Assembly (NCBI GenBank): GCA_937892255.1
Contig: CALAUL010000017.1
Span: 1-35,156 of the forward strand
DNA from: an uncultured Bacteroidales bacterium
GTDB taxonomy: Bacteria > Bacteroidota > Bacteroidia > Bacteroidales > Marinilabiliaceae
Length of the DNA: 35,156 nucleotides
Direction of reading: 5' to 3'
This document shows, piece after piece, positions 24,367 through 33,419 of this stretch. The notes below the pieces were generated by a model. The model was not told the origin of the DNA, did not search any database, and worked only from the letters and a program-made list of their open reading frames with translations. A program made the position numbers and the translations under genes. Every line of letters starts with the position of its first letter. Positions within the stretch are counted from its first letter, which is position 1.

Positions 24367-25292
24367 TGCAGCGTACAGTATTATTCTTTACGATATTGAT
24401 AGGCATCACCTCATGCTCTCGTGACGATGGCGAGAAGTATCTGCGTGATGTCTATTTTGCTAATCATAGCGAGGTGCTCGGCGTGGGTGAGACTGAGCAG
24501 TTGAAGGTTATGTATTATCCTGAAGGTTCCAATGCCGGGATACCAGAAGAACCCAAGCAGTGGAGCTCTTCGGACGAGGCAATAGTGAGAGTAGACTCAG
24601 CCGGAGTAATCTATGGAGTGTCGCCCGGAATAGCGACGGTGACAATGTGGTTGGGGTCGTTTAGAGCTATGACGGAGATATATGTCGATGAGGTTTATGA
24701 GTTTTCGGACTCGCTGTTTTTGGAGTATTGTCTGTCAGAGTTTGATGAGAATGGAGATGGCGAGTTGCAAGGTCTTGAGGTCTTCGACATAGAGAGTCTT
24801 GATGTGTCGTCGTTGGCAAGGCACGAGAAATGGATTTCACTCGATGGCATTGAGAAGTTTTCCTCGCTGAAGACGTTGAAGATTTCAGGACTGTTCATTT
24901 CAAGAATAGACTTGTCGCAAAACACGGAACTCAGAGTCCTCGATTGTTCGTTGGCAAGGATTGCGTCTCTTGATTTGACAAACAACAGCAAACTCGAGAT
25001 GTTGGATTGTCATGGAAGTATGAATCTTTCGGAGTTGAAATTCGGGTCATACGACGAATACGGGCTGTGCAACATAAACGTGATAAACTGTTTTGGCTGT
25101 TCGATAGGAGAATTGGACTTGAGCCGATGCGAGTTTTTGGAATATATCGATTGTCGAGACAACAAACTGACGAATTTGGATTTTAGCAATTCGTCGCTAC
25201 TTACACAATTGTGTTGCAGTGGCAATGAGATTACAGACATCGTCTTTGCAGAAGGCTTTGATATGGCGCAACTGAAGATGTACGACAGGTGA
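24366..25292 (+). CDS. LRR lipoprotein with Ig-like and EF-hand-like segments
   Basis: A 308-aa lipoprotein: signal peptide ending GITSC17 then SRDDGE, a good surface-export pattern. Residues about 30-112 form a BIG2-like Ig domain (LGVGETEQLKVMYYPEG, QWSSSDEAIVRVDSAGVIYG, GIATVTMW). A loop FDENGDGELQGLE (about 126-138) matches the calcium-binding EF-hand/dockerin pattern DxNxDGxLxxxE. The rest is about six leucine-rich repeats (LRVLDCSLARIASLDLTNNS, LEYIDCRDNKLTNLDFSNSS) rich in Cys at a fixed position. Likely a surface binding protein. Coupled to the preceding exported protein by a one-base stop/start overlap. Confidence 0.85.
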   Translation: MQRTVLFFTILIGITSCSRDDGEKYLRDVYFANHSEVLGVGETEQLKVMYYPEGSNAGIPEEPKQWSSSDEAIVRVDSAGVIYGVSPGIATVTMWLGSFRAMTEIYVDEVYEFSDSLFLEYCLSEFDENGDGELQGLEVFDIESLDVSSLARHEKWISLDGIEKFSSLKTLKISGLFISRIDLSQNTELRVLDCSLARIASLDLTNNSKLEMLDCHGSMNLSELKFGSYDEYGLCNINVINCFGCSIGELDLSRCEFLEYIDCRDNKLTNLDFSNSSLLTQLCCSGNEITDIVFAEGFDMAQLKMYDR

Positions 25293-25389
25293 GAAGTTCG
25301 TATCCCGTCACAAGACAATAAGAAATATTGTGGAAATTCGGACAATAAATCAGTAAAGGGAAGCGTTTTTAAGAAAAACAGACACGACA

Positions 25390-27777
25390 ATGACAAAAGA
25401 GCAACCGGAGAATGTCTCTAAATGGGAAGAGTTTAAGAGCAGCGTGATGCCTATTGTGAGAATATTGTATTTCCCCTCGGACAATAAGAATAAAAAGATG
25501 CGTTGGGTGATAAACATCGGTAAGATAGTTTGTCACGTAGTTGTTATTGTTGCGTTGTTTGTGATGTTGGTGTATGTCGGAGCATTTGGTCATTTGCCGA
25601 CACATGAGGAGTTGAGACAGATAGAGAACGTGGACGCATCGGAGGTCTATTCGGCAGACCAGAAACTTCTGGGACGTTACTATCGTCAGAACAGACTGTC
25701 GGTAGATAGTTGTGACATCTCGCGCCATGTGGTGAATGCACTCATTGCCACAGAAGACAGTCGTTTCTTCGAGCACAAAGGAGTAGACATGACAAGTGTA
25801 GCACGTGTCTTGGTGCGCACATTTCTACTGTTCGATTGGAGTCAAGGCGGAGGAAGCACCATAAGTCAGCAACTTGCAAAGAACCTCTATCCTCGCGAGA
25901 ATTTGTGGCTTTTGACTATTCCGGTGGCCAAAGTAAAAGAGATAATCATCGCCCAACGTTTGGAAGAGGTATATACGAAAGATGAGATATTGACATTGTA
26001 TCTCAATACAGTCCCCTTTGGAGAGAATGTATATGGCATAGAGGCAGCTTCGCAACGCTTTTTCAGTCGTAAAGCGAAGTGGCTCGAACCGCATTACGCT
26101 GCCACATTGGTGGGAATGTTGGCTGCCAACACAGCATATAACCCGAGGTTAAACCCGGAACGCTCTTTGGAACGTCGCAACATTGTCTTGGACCGTATGT
26201 GCTCGGCTGGTTTCTTGGACTCTGTCCAAGTGCAGGCATACAAGGCCAAACCTCTCGGTGTGAAATACAACAGAGTGGATAATGAAGCAGGCTCGGGAAT
26301 ATTCTTTAGGTCTGTTGTCGGAGTGCAAGCACAGACGATATTAGACGTCCTCTACGGAGAAAAACACTACAACATATACACCGACGGACTTATTATCAAC
26401 ACCACCATCAACTCTCGTTTGCAGACGTATGCCGAGCAGGCTGTAGCTTCGCACATGGAGAAGGTACAAGCGGCATTTGACAAACAGTGGGCCGGTCGTG
26501 AGCCGTGGGGAGAAAAGACAACGATATACACGAGAGCTTATAAGCAGTCGGAGCGATATAGGGAGATGGTGAAAGCCGGTTATCCCGAAGACTCGATAGA
26601 GGCGGTGATGAATAGACCTATAGACATGATAGTCTATAACGCCAAAGGCATGGAGACCATGCAAATGTCGCCGGCCGACTCGGTCAGAAAAGCTGTGACG
26701 GTGCTAAATACGGGCCTTCTGGCTATCAATCCTCACAATGGCGATGTGTTGGCATGGGTAGGAGGCATAAATCATCGACTGTCGCAGATAGACCATGTGG
26801 GAATGCGTCGACAAGTGGGCTCGACATTCAAGCCCATACTCTATGCCGCAGCTTTGGAATACGGTATAGACCCGTGTACGTATGTGGAGAATGTGCGTCG
26901 GACATATCCGCAACATGACAATTGGAATCCCGGTAATTCGGACGGCAAATATGGCGGATGGTACTCGTTGAAAGGAGCTTTGAGCAAGAGCTTGAATACA
27001 GTATCGGCATGGCTCATAAACGAAGTAGGACCATCAAATGTTGTCTCCTTGGCACGTAAGATGGGTATAGAAAGCAAGATTCCGGAGCTGGCAAGTATCG
27101 CATTGGGAACAGCCGAAATATCATTGAGCGAAATGGTGAGAGCATACGGAGCGTTTGCTACAGGAGGGTGTGTCAGAAACCAGACAATGATAACATCTAT
27201 AAAAGACAGAGACGGAAATGTCTTGTACGAATGCACCCGAGATATTTCGGGGTCGTACGTCATGTCGGAGGCAACAGCCATCTATGTCAATGATATGATG
27301 AAAGCCGTAGTAGACAGTGGCACAGCACGTTCGCTCAGAACGGTATATAAACTCGAGAGCGAATTGGCAGGAAAAACAGGCACCACACAGAATGGAGCCG
27401 ACGGTTGGTTTATAGGCATGGCTCCCGGTATTGTAGCTGGTGCGTGGGTAGGTTGTGACAACCCATCGATACGATTCCGAACAAGCTATTACGGACAAGG
27501 TGCATATATGGCATTGCCTATGGTAGGACGATTGTTTGAGCGAGCTACACGTGCCAACATGGAAACATACATGGGAGGAACATTCCCCGAACCATTAGAC
27601 GAAGACATGCGACTCAACATGTGTTATCCGTTGTATTGCACGTCAGAGCCGGATATGGACAGCTTATATTATGCGGCTCGTAACATGTACAGAGAAGAAA
27701 TCTTTGGAGAAGAATACGAAGAACGCATACGACCTATAAAGTCGATATTCGACTTCATGAGAGATCTTTTCAATTGA
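25390..27777 (+). CDS. Class A penicillin-binding protein (transglycosylase/transpeptidase)
   Basis: A 795-aa bifunctional murein synthase. Cytoplasmic N-terminus, one membrane helix (about 45-68), then GT51 transglycosylase with E122 in ATEDSRFFEHKG and GGSTISQQLAKNLYP. The transpeptidase follows with SxxK as S478-TFK, SxN in SKSLNT, and KTGT in LAGKTGTTQ. The order and motifs are those of PBP1A-type enzymes, and the length is typical of Bacteroidales. It polymerises lipid II and cross-links peptides in the periplasm. Start ATG 25390 leaves a 97-base gap after the lipoprotein gene, so it may have its own promoter, although no consensus box is obvious. Confidence 0.95.
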   Translation: MTKEQPENVSKWEEFKSSVMPIVRILYFPSDNKNKKMRWVINIGKIVCHVVVIVALFVMLVYVGAFGHLPTHEELRQIENVDASEVYSADQKLLGRYYRQNRLSVDSCDISRHVVNALIATEDSRFFEHKGVDMTSVARVLVRTFLLFDWSQGGGSTISQQLAKNLYPRENLWLLTIPVAKVKEIIIAQRLEEVYTKDEILTLYLNTVPFGENVYGIEAASQRFFSRKAKWLEPHYAATLVGMLAANTAYNPRLNPERSLERRNIVLDRMCSAGFLDSVQVQAYKAKPLGVKYNRVDNEAGSGIFFRSVVGVQAQTILDVLYGEKHYNIYTDGLIINTTINSRLQTYAEQAVASHMEKVQAAFDKQWAGREPWGEKTTIYTRAYKQSERYREMVKAGYPEDSIEAVMNRPIDMIVYNAKGMETMQMSPADSVRKAVTVLNTGLLAINPHNGDVLAWVGGINHRLSQIDHVGMRRQVGSTFKPILYAAALEYGIDPCTYVENVRRTYPQHDNWNPGNSDGKYGGWYSLKGALSKSLNTVSAWLINEVGPSNVVSLARKMGIESKIPELASIALGTAEISLSEMVRAYGAFATGGCVRNQTMITSIKDRDGNVLYECTRDISGSYVMSEATAIYVNDMMKAVVDSGTARSLRTVYKLESELAGKTGTTQNGADGWFIGMAPGIVAGAWVGCDNPSIRFRTSYYGQGAYMALPMVGRLFERATRANMETYMGGTFPEPLDEDMRLNMCYPLYCTSEPDMDSLYYAARNMYREEIFGEEYEERIRPIKSIFDFMRDLFN

Positions 27778-27953
27778 CGATGGAGACTCTTTGTCGTTAT
27801 GATATAAATAACACATTTGTCTTTTGCTTGTAAACAGAGTGTATTTAAATCAACATATAATCAACAAAAACAATACACCCCAATATTACTGTTGTTGGCA
27901 ACATGCAATTACATCTTTTGTCGGTTGAAATAGTCATCTTAAGCCGAATCATA

Positions 27954-27985
27954 GTTGTTTGCAATCTAAAAGGTATGTATTTTTG
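27954..27985 (+). promoter_or_regulatory. Promoter of the HAD phosphatase gene
   Basis: GTTG (27954-27957), 20 bp, TATTTTTG (27978-27985). It ends 21 bases before ATG 28007 and overlaps the longer TTG-initiated frame (27959), which supports the ATG start. Confidence 0.7.
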
Positions 27986-28006
27986 TGCCGATATAATAAG
28001 ACGACT

Positions 28007-28663
28007 ATGGAGAAGCTTAAGGCTATATTTTTCGATATGGACGGAGTGCTGTACGACAGTATGCCAAACCATGAATATACATGGTGTAACTCATTTGCAA
28101 CAGAGGGAATAACATTTGAACCTCAAGATGCATATATCAATGAGGGACGTACCGGTCGAGGCACTATCAATCTGGTTTTTAATAAGATTTACGGACGCAA
28201 TGCCACAGACGAGGAAGTAGATCGTATCTACGGACTCAAAACACGTCTGATGGCGCAATGTCCCGTAGCACCGCCAATGCCACGAATGAAAGAATTTATC
28301 GACTACTTGCGAGCAGAAGGCATTAAGACATACGTTGTGACGGGCTCGAAGCAACCGACATTGATGGAGAAACTAAACAGCGACTACGGATTTGTCAGAG
28401 AAGAAATCGTCTCTGGAGCAGACGTTAAAATGGGAAAGCCCGATCCGGAGCCGTATCTTATAGCATTGCAACGTTCCGGCTGTGAAGCGAAAGAGTGTGC
28501 AGTAGTAGAGAATGCCCCATTGGGAGTCCGCTCTGCCAAAGCCGCAGGACTATACACTATAGCTGTCAACACGGGCAAACTGACAGATGAGATACTGTTG
28601 AATGAAGGGTGTGACAGTCTGTATGCTTCGACATCGGACATGGTGGCGGCAATAAAGAAATAA
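28007..28663 (+). CDS. HAD-superfamily phosphatase (beta-phosphoglucomutase-like)
   Basis: A 218-aa cytoplasmic hydrolase. Motif I is FFDMDGVLYD with nucleophile D10 and D12; a helical cap follows (about 18-85). Motif II is VVTGSK, motif III lysine is in KMGKPDPEPY, and motif IV is VVENAPLGV, where the more usual ED is EN. This is subfamily IA with a C1 cap, as in phosphoglycolate phosphatases, beta-phosphoglucomutases and sugar-phosphate phosphatases; the substrate cannot be told. It is a single gene with a promoter directly upstream. Confidence 0.9.
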   Translation: MEKLKAIFFDMDGVLYDSMPNHEYTWCNSFATEGITFEPQDAYINEGRTGRGTINLVFNKIYGRNATDEEVDRIYGLKTRLMAQCPVAPPMPRMKEFIDYLRAEGIKTYVVTGSKQPTLMEKLNSDYGFVREEIVSGADVKMGKPDPEPYLIALQRSGCEAKECAVVENAPLGVRSAKAAGLYTIAVNTGKLTDEILLNEGCDSLYASTSDMVAAIKK

Positions 28664-28796
28664 GGTGACGTCAGAAACAGTTTTGTTCATATACTGAGGA
28701 CAGGAGAGAGACGAAGTATATAAAATGTAAGTATCAAAGAGGAGCGGTAAAATAAATTTAAACAGTCGCTTAAACGCAAATAATGACGTAAAAATA

Positions 28797-28804
28797 CTAT
28801 TTTT
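28797..28804 (+). promoter_or_regulatory. -7 box just before the LptF/G-ribBA operon
   Basis: TATTTTTG matches TAnnTTTG. Only eight bases separate it from ATG 28813, so the transcript would be almost leaderless. No -33 match is evident. Confidence 0.55.
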
Positions 28805-28812
28805 GTAGCAGA

Positions 28813-30384
28813 ATGAAGAAGCTGCATATATTCATACTCAAGAGTTATGCCGGACCACTCGCCATGACTTTCTTTATATCTCTGTTTATCCTTGTGATGC
28901 AGGGATTGTGGCGTTATGCAGATGACATAGTGGGTAAGGGAGTCGACATCTTCGTGATGATAGAGTTGCTCTTTTATGTCGCTATGCAAACAGTGCCTAT
29001 GGCGTTGCCTTTGGCGATATTGTTGGCTGCGCTGATGACATTCGGCAATTTGGGCGAGAATTACGAACTTACAGCTATAAAGGCTTCTGGAGTTTCGCTC
29101 TTTAGGACAATGAAACCACTCATAGCTCTTACCGTCTTGGTATCGGTATTGGCTTTTTGGTTTGCCAATAACGTATTGCCCGTTGCCAATCTGAAGTTTC
29201 ACACACTCATAGCCAGCGTACGTCAAGCACGTCCTGAGTTGGAAATAAAAGAACGTGTGTATTACGATGGTGTGGACGGCTTCAGAATAAAGGTGGAAAG
29301 AAAAGACCCTAAGACGGGAATGCTCTATGACCTTATCATACATGACCATCGAGACAGAGTGAATCGTAATATCAACGTCACTATGGCAGACTCAGGTCGC
29401 ATGGACATTGACGAGACTTCGGGTGTAATAAAGTTGACGCTTTACAGTGGTGTCACATACGATGAGAAAGTGTCATTCTCTAATTCGCGTCTGACAGACA
29501 GAGCTCGTCAGATGTACCGACGCGATGAGTTTCACGAACAAGTCGTACAAGTCAAAGTCGAAGGACTTGACTTCTCGCGTATTGACGAGTCTGTTTATAG
29601 TTCTAATGGACGTATGAAAAACCTCCGACAGCTGAAGCATGACACAGACTCTCTAAAGCTCTCGAGAGACACACTCTTCAAGGAAGTCAACGATATGGCA
29701 AATACATACTACATGCAGAAGGTGCGACATCGTTATGTCAGCGATTCGCTCTATGCGACAGTTATAGACACATCTAAGATAACGAATGTAGACAGCATAG
29801 CCAAGACACTTTCCGATGAACAGATAAAGTCTGTTTTCCAATCAGCATTGCGCCTGGCACGTAACAATAAACAGTTTGTCGATGAGAAGCTCATTCGTTA
29901 CAGGGAAGGACGTCAGAATATTAACCGTCATGAAATGGAGACACACCGTAAGTTCACATTGCCCGTTGCGTGTCTGCTCTTCTTCTTCATAGGAGCCCCG
30001 CTTGGAGCGATTATCAGAAAAGGCGGTTTGGGTATGCCGACGGTAATATCGGTTCTATTTTTTATTTTCTACTATGTCGTCAATACATTTGGAGATAAGT
30101 TGGCATTGGAAAACGTATGGCCTGTCCCGTGTGGCATGTGGCTGTCAACTGTCACGTTGGCATTGATAGGTTCGTTCCTGACGTACAAGTCAGCAACAGA
30201 CTCGGCTCTGTTTAAGTCAGAGGCTTACGAAAAGATATTTGCGAAGATAATGAAAGTGTTGTCTCCTATCATAAAACGTTTCGTTCGCAAGAATGACAAG
30301 GAAGACGAAGCGACGTTTGAAAAACGTTACGAATGGGTGCGAGACAATGATGAACAATGGAAAAACAATAACGAACAGATATGA
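28813..30384 (+). CDS. LptF/LptG-family lipopolysaccharide transport permease
   Basis: A 523-aa inner-membrane protein of the YjgP/YjgQ family. Three N-terminal helices (about 12-33, 48-72, 100-122) include QTVPMALPLAILLAALMTFG. A large periplasmic domain (about 130-385) follows, then three C-terminal helices (LPVACLLFFFIGAPLGAIIR onward) and a charged cytoplasmic tail. LptF and LptG with LptB extract LPS from the inner membrane and pass it to LptC/A. The periplasmic part is long compared with the E. coli proteins (about 360 aa in total), as is common in Bacteroidetes. The stop overlaps the ribBA start by four bases (ATGA), so the genes are coupled. Confidence 0.92.
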   Translation: MKKLHIFILKSYAGPLAMTFFISLFILVMQGLWRYADDIVGKGVDIFVMIELLFYVAMQTVPMALPLAILLAALMTFGNLGENYELTAIKASGVSLFRTMKPLIALTVLVSVLAFWFANNVLPVANLKFHTLIASVRQARPELEIKERVYYDGVDGFRIKVERKDPKTGMLYDLIIHDHRDRVNRNINVTMADSGRMDIDETSGVIKLTLYSGVTYDEKVSFSNSRLTDRARQMYRRDEFHEQVVQVKVEGLDFSRIDESVYSSNGRMKNLRQLKHDTDSLKLSRDTLFKEVNDMANTYYMQKVRHRYVSDSLYATVIDTSKITNVDSIAKTLSDEQIKSVFQSALRLARNNKQFVDEKLIRYREGRQNINRHEMETHRKFTLPVACLLFFFIGAPLGAIIRKGGLGMPTVISVLFFIFYYVVNTFGDKLALENVWPVPCGMWLSTVTLALIGSFLTYKSATDSALFKSEAYEKIFAKIMKVLSPIIKRFVRKNDKEDEATFEKRYEWVRDNDEQWKNNNEQI

Positions 30385-31592
30385 ACACAACAAAGTTGGA
30401 CTCGATAGAGGAAGCTCTTAAAGCTTTTGCACAAGGCGATTTCGTCATAGTAGTAGACGATGAAGACCGAGAGAATGAAGGAGACTTCATCATTGCGGCG
30501 GAGAAGATAACACCCGAAAAGGTCAACTTCATGGTGAAGCACGGACGCGGGGTCCTCTGTGCTCCTATAACTATGGAACGTTGCGAAGAACTTGAACTCG
30601 ACCGCATGGTCGGCAATAACACTTCGATATTGGGAACACCTTTTACCGTCACTATCGACAAACTCGAAGGTTGTACTACAGGTGTATCGGCACACGACAG
30701 AGCCGAGACAATAAAAGCACTTGCAGACCCAAACTCTAAGCCGTCAACATTTGGCAGACCCGGACATATCAATCCGCTATATGCGCAGAACAAAGGAGTG
30801 TTGCGCAGAGCCGGACATACCGAAGCAGCTGTTGACTTGGCTCGTCTGGCAGGTCTCTATCCGGCAGCGGCTCTCATAGAGATAATGAACGAAGACGGTT
30901 CTATGGCTCGTTTGCCACAACTTATGGAAGTAGCTAAGGAGCACGGACTTAAGATTATATCTATCAAAGACCTTATCGTTTATCGTCTGCGTCAAGAGTC
31001 GATAGTAGACAAAGGTGTTGAGGTGCATTTGCCTACCGCTTATGGCGACTTCCGTCTGATACCATTCCGTCAGAAGTCCAACGGCAAAGAACATATAGCG
31101 CTCATAAAAGGCGAGTGGGCAAAAGACGAGCCTATCCTTGTGCGTGTACATTCGTCATGTATGACGGGAGACATCTTCGGTTCTATGCGTTGCGAATGTG
31201 GCGAGCAGCTACACAAAGCCATGCAGACGATAGACAAGGAGGGAAAAGGCGTTATAGTCTATCTCAATCAAGAAGGTCGTGGCATAGGTCTTATGGCAAA
31301 GATAGAGGCATATAAGCTGCAAGAAGAGGGATTGGATACCGTAGATGCCAACATACATCTGGGTTTTGACGCTGACGAACGCGACTATGGCGTGGGAGCG
31401 TCGATACTAAACGAATTGGGAGTTAGCAAGATGCGTCTTATGACTAACAACCCTGTGAAGCGTGTCGGTCTTGAAGGCTTCGGACTTGAGATAGTGGAGA
31501 ACGTGCCTATCGAGGTAGAACCTAATGAATACAACGAAGCATATATGCGCACCAAGAAGGAGCGCATGGGTCATAAACTTAAATTTCTTTAA
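30381..31592 (+). CDS. ribBA: RibBA: DHBP synthase / GTP cyclohydrolase II
   Basis: A 403-aa bifunctional riboflavin enzyme. Residues 1-200 are 3,4-dihydroxy-2-butanone 4-phosphate synthase, with DDEDRENEGDFI (Mg and substrate site) and THETEA-type site GHTEAAVDLARLAG. Residues 205-403 are GTP cyclohydrolase II: HSSCMTGDIFGSMRCECGEQ holds the three zinc cysteines, and NQEGRGIGL the catalytic Arg region. Both look intact. It starts inside the stop of the permease gene and is followed 5 bases later by the isomerase gene. No FMN riboswitch is visible upstream, so regulation is probably by the operon promoter. Confidence 0.96.
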   Translation: MNTTKLDSIEEALKAFAQGDFVIVVDDEDRENEGDFIIAAEKITPEKVNFMVKHGRGVLCAPITMERCEELELDRMVGNNTSILGTPFTVTIDKLEGCTTGVSAHDRAETIKALADPNSKPSTFGRPGHINPLYAQNKGVLRRAGHTEAAVDLARLAGLYPAAALIEIMNEDGSMARLPQLMEVAKEHGLKIISIKDLIVYRLRQESIVDKGVEVHLPTAYGDFRLIPFRQKSNGKEHIALIKGEWAKDEPILVRVHSSCMTGDIFGSMRCECGEQLHKAMQTIDKEGKGVIVYLNQEGRGIGLMAKIEAYKLQEEGLDTVDANIHLGFDADERDYGVGASILNELGVSKMRLMTNNPVKRVGLEGFGLEIVENVPIEVEPNEYNEAYMRTKKERMGHKLKFL

Positions 31593-31597
31593 TCGTT

Positions 31598-33412
31598 ATG
31601 AGTCGACTTATTGCAACTCTTTATGCGGTGATGTCTGTAACCGTTGCTATCTCGCAGTCGGTATTGGTGAAGATAGACGGCAATAGCTATACAGCTGAGG
31701 AATTTGACTACATCTACAACAAGAATGGAGCCAAAGCGCAGATTCCTATATCTAAAGAGGAGTATCTCGACTTATTCATCGACTACAAGCTGAAGACCAT
31801 AGAGGCTCATAATCTTGGATTGGATACTATGGCTCAGTATGTACAAGAGATAGAAACATTAGAAAGAGAGTTGGCAGTGCCTTATCTGACAGATTCTACG
31901 ATGCTGAATATTCATCGGGTAATGTTAAGTCAGCGAATGGACGAGGAAATAGATGCAAGTCATATCCTCGTGGCAATCAAGCCAAATGCCACATCGCAAG
32001 AGATACAATCGGCATACAAGAAAGCTCTTGAAGCTCGAGAAAGAGTCATAGCGGGTGAGGATTTTGTCAAAGTAGCTTTGGAAGTGTCTGATGACCCATC
32101 GGTGAAAAACAACGGAGGTCGTCTAGGTTATTTCTCAGCGTTGAGCATGGTGTGGGAGTTTGAATCCATGGCCTATAGTTACAATGAGGACGATGTCACA
32201 CCGGTCTTCACCACATCTTTTGGCTATCATTTTATGAAGATACACGACCGACGTCCATACAGAGGAAAGATACAAGTAGCACACATCATGAAGATTTTGC
32301 CACAAGACGCCGAGGAGTCGGAGAAGACAAAAGCTCGCAGACAAATTGACAGCTTGTATACACGTGTGATGCAAGGTGATGACTTTGCAGAGCTGGCAAG
32401 AAGATATTCCGAAGACCACGAGAGTGCCATACGTGGAGGAGTGATGCCGTGGTTTGGACAAAATGAGATAGTTGCACCTTTTGGCGAAAAGGCTTTTTCG
32501 CTGAAGAGTGATGGCGATGTCTCGGAACCTTTTGAAACACCTTTCGGCTTGCACATAGTAAAACGTCTCGGCCTAAAGGCGAAAATATCAGACAAAGAAA
32601 AGACTCGTATATTCGATGCCGTCGTGCAGAGCAAACAACATCCTCTATCAAGGATTGCCATTACAGCGAAAGTAGAAGAACTTAAAAATGCTTACAACTA
32701 CCGACTCTCTAATATAGCCGGAGAGGTTATTGACATCATGGTCTCTTCTCGAACAGAAAAAGAAAAGACCTCAGCCCTAAGAAAAATAACTGTTCCTCTG
32801 GCTCTCTATGACGGAGGTGAGGTGAGAGCAGAAACGATATTGAAGGTGTGGAAAAATGATGTCGTATACACAGAGAACTTTGCGGCTCTTGCAGAAGATG
32901 TCTTGATGAAAGAAGAACGAAACAAACTGTTGGCAAGCAATGCAGAGTTTAGGAATATGATACAAGAGTATAAAGACGGATTCTTGGTATATGAAATAAA
33001 TAATCGTTATATATGGAACGACAACGAAGGAGATACAACGGTGTTGAGGCAATTGTATGAGAGCAACAAAGCACGATATGCCAAGGAGGGAACTTTTGAA
33101 GGCGACATATACTTCTTCGAAAGCAAAAAAGATTGTGCCAAAGCAACCAAGAACAATGCCTTGGCTCCCAAGTTGGCATATAAGGTCGTAAGTGGCGCAC
33201 AGCAGAAAAAAGGCATTTATGGAGATGTCATCTGGAATAATTTGCCCAATGAATATATCCTCGTTGTCGGCAAGCGCATAGAGAACGGTCTGATTCCTTT
33301 CGAACAAGCTTTGGGCAGATTGTCTACAGATTATCATCAGATAAGGGAGTTCGAATATTCAAAACTCTTGAGAAAGAAATATTTGCCAAAGGTCGTAGGT
33401 AAGCTAAAATAA
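31598..33412 (+). CDS. Periplasmic peptidyl-prolyl isomerase, SurA/PpiC type with two rotamase domains
   Basis: A 604-aa exported foldase. The N-terminus MSRLIATLYAVMSVTVAISQ is a signal peptide. A chaperone-like helical region (20-115, EEYLDLFIDYKLKTIEAHNL) is followed by two parvulin domains: about 118-225 (ASHILVAIKP, NNGGRLGYFS, GYHFMKIHDR) and 228-335 (VAHIMKILPQ, RGGVMPWFG, FGLHIVKRLG). The C-terminal 270 residues are helical and less conserved. Such proteins chaperone outer-membrane barrels. It sits 5 bases after ribBA and 7 before the esterase gene. Confidence 0.9.
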   Translation: MSRLIATLYAVMSVTVAISQSVLVKIDGNSYTAEEFDYIYNKNGAKAQIPISKEEYLDLFIDYKLKTIEAHNLGLDTMAQYVQEIETLERELAVPYLTDSTMLNIHRVMLSQRMDEEIDASHILVAIKPNATSQEIQSAYKKALEARERVIAGEDFVKVALEVSDDPSVKNNGGRLGYFSALSMVWEFESMAYSYNEDDVTPVFTTSFGYHFMKIHDRRPYRGKIQVAHIMKILPQDAEESEKTKARRQIDSLYTRVMQGDDFAELARRYSEDHESAIRGGVMPWFGQNEIVAPFGEKAFSLKSDGDVSEPFETPFGLHIVKRLGLKAKISDKEKTRIFDAVVQSKQHPLSRIAITAKVEELKNAYNYRLSNIAGEVIDIMVSSRTEKEKTSALRKITVPLALYDGGEVRAETILKVWKNDVVYTENFAALAEDVLMKEERNKLLASNAEFRNMIQEYKDGFLVYEINNRYIWNDNEGDTTVLRQLYESNKARYAKEGTFEGDIYFFESKKDCAKATKNNALAPKLAYKVVSGAQQKKGIYGDVIWNNLPNEYILVVGKRIENGLIPFEQALGRLSTDYHQIREFEYSKLLRKKYLPKVVGKLK

Positions 33413-33419
33413 GAAAATC

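Noticed and set aside
30300..30380. FMN riboswitch for ribBA
   Set aside because: ribBA starts inside the upstream coding region (ATGA overlap), leaving no room for an aptamer, and none is seen before 28813.
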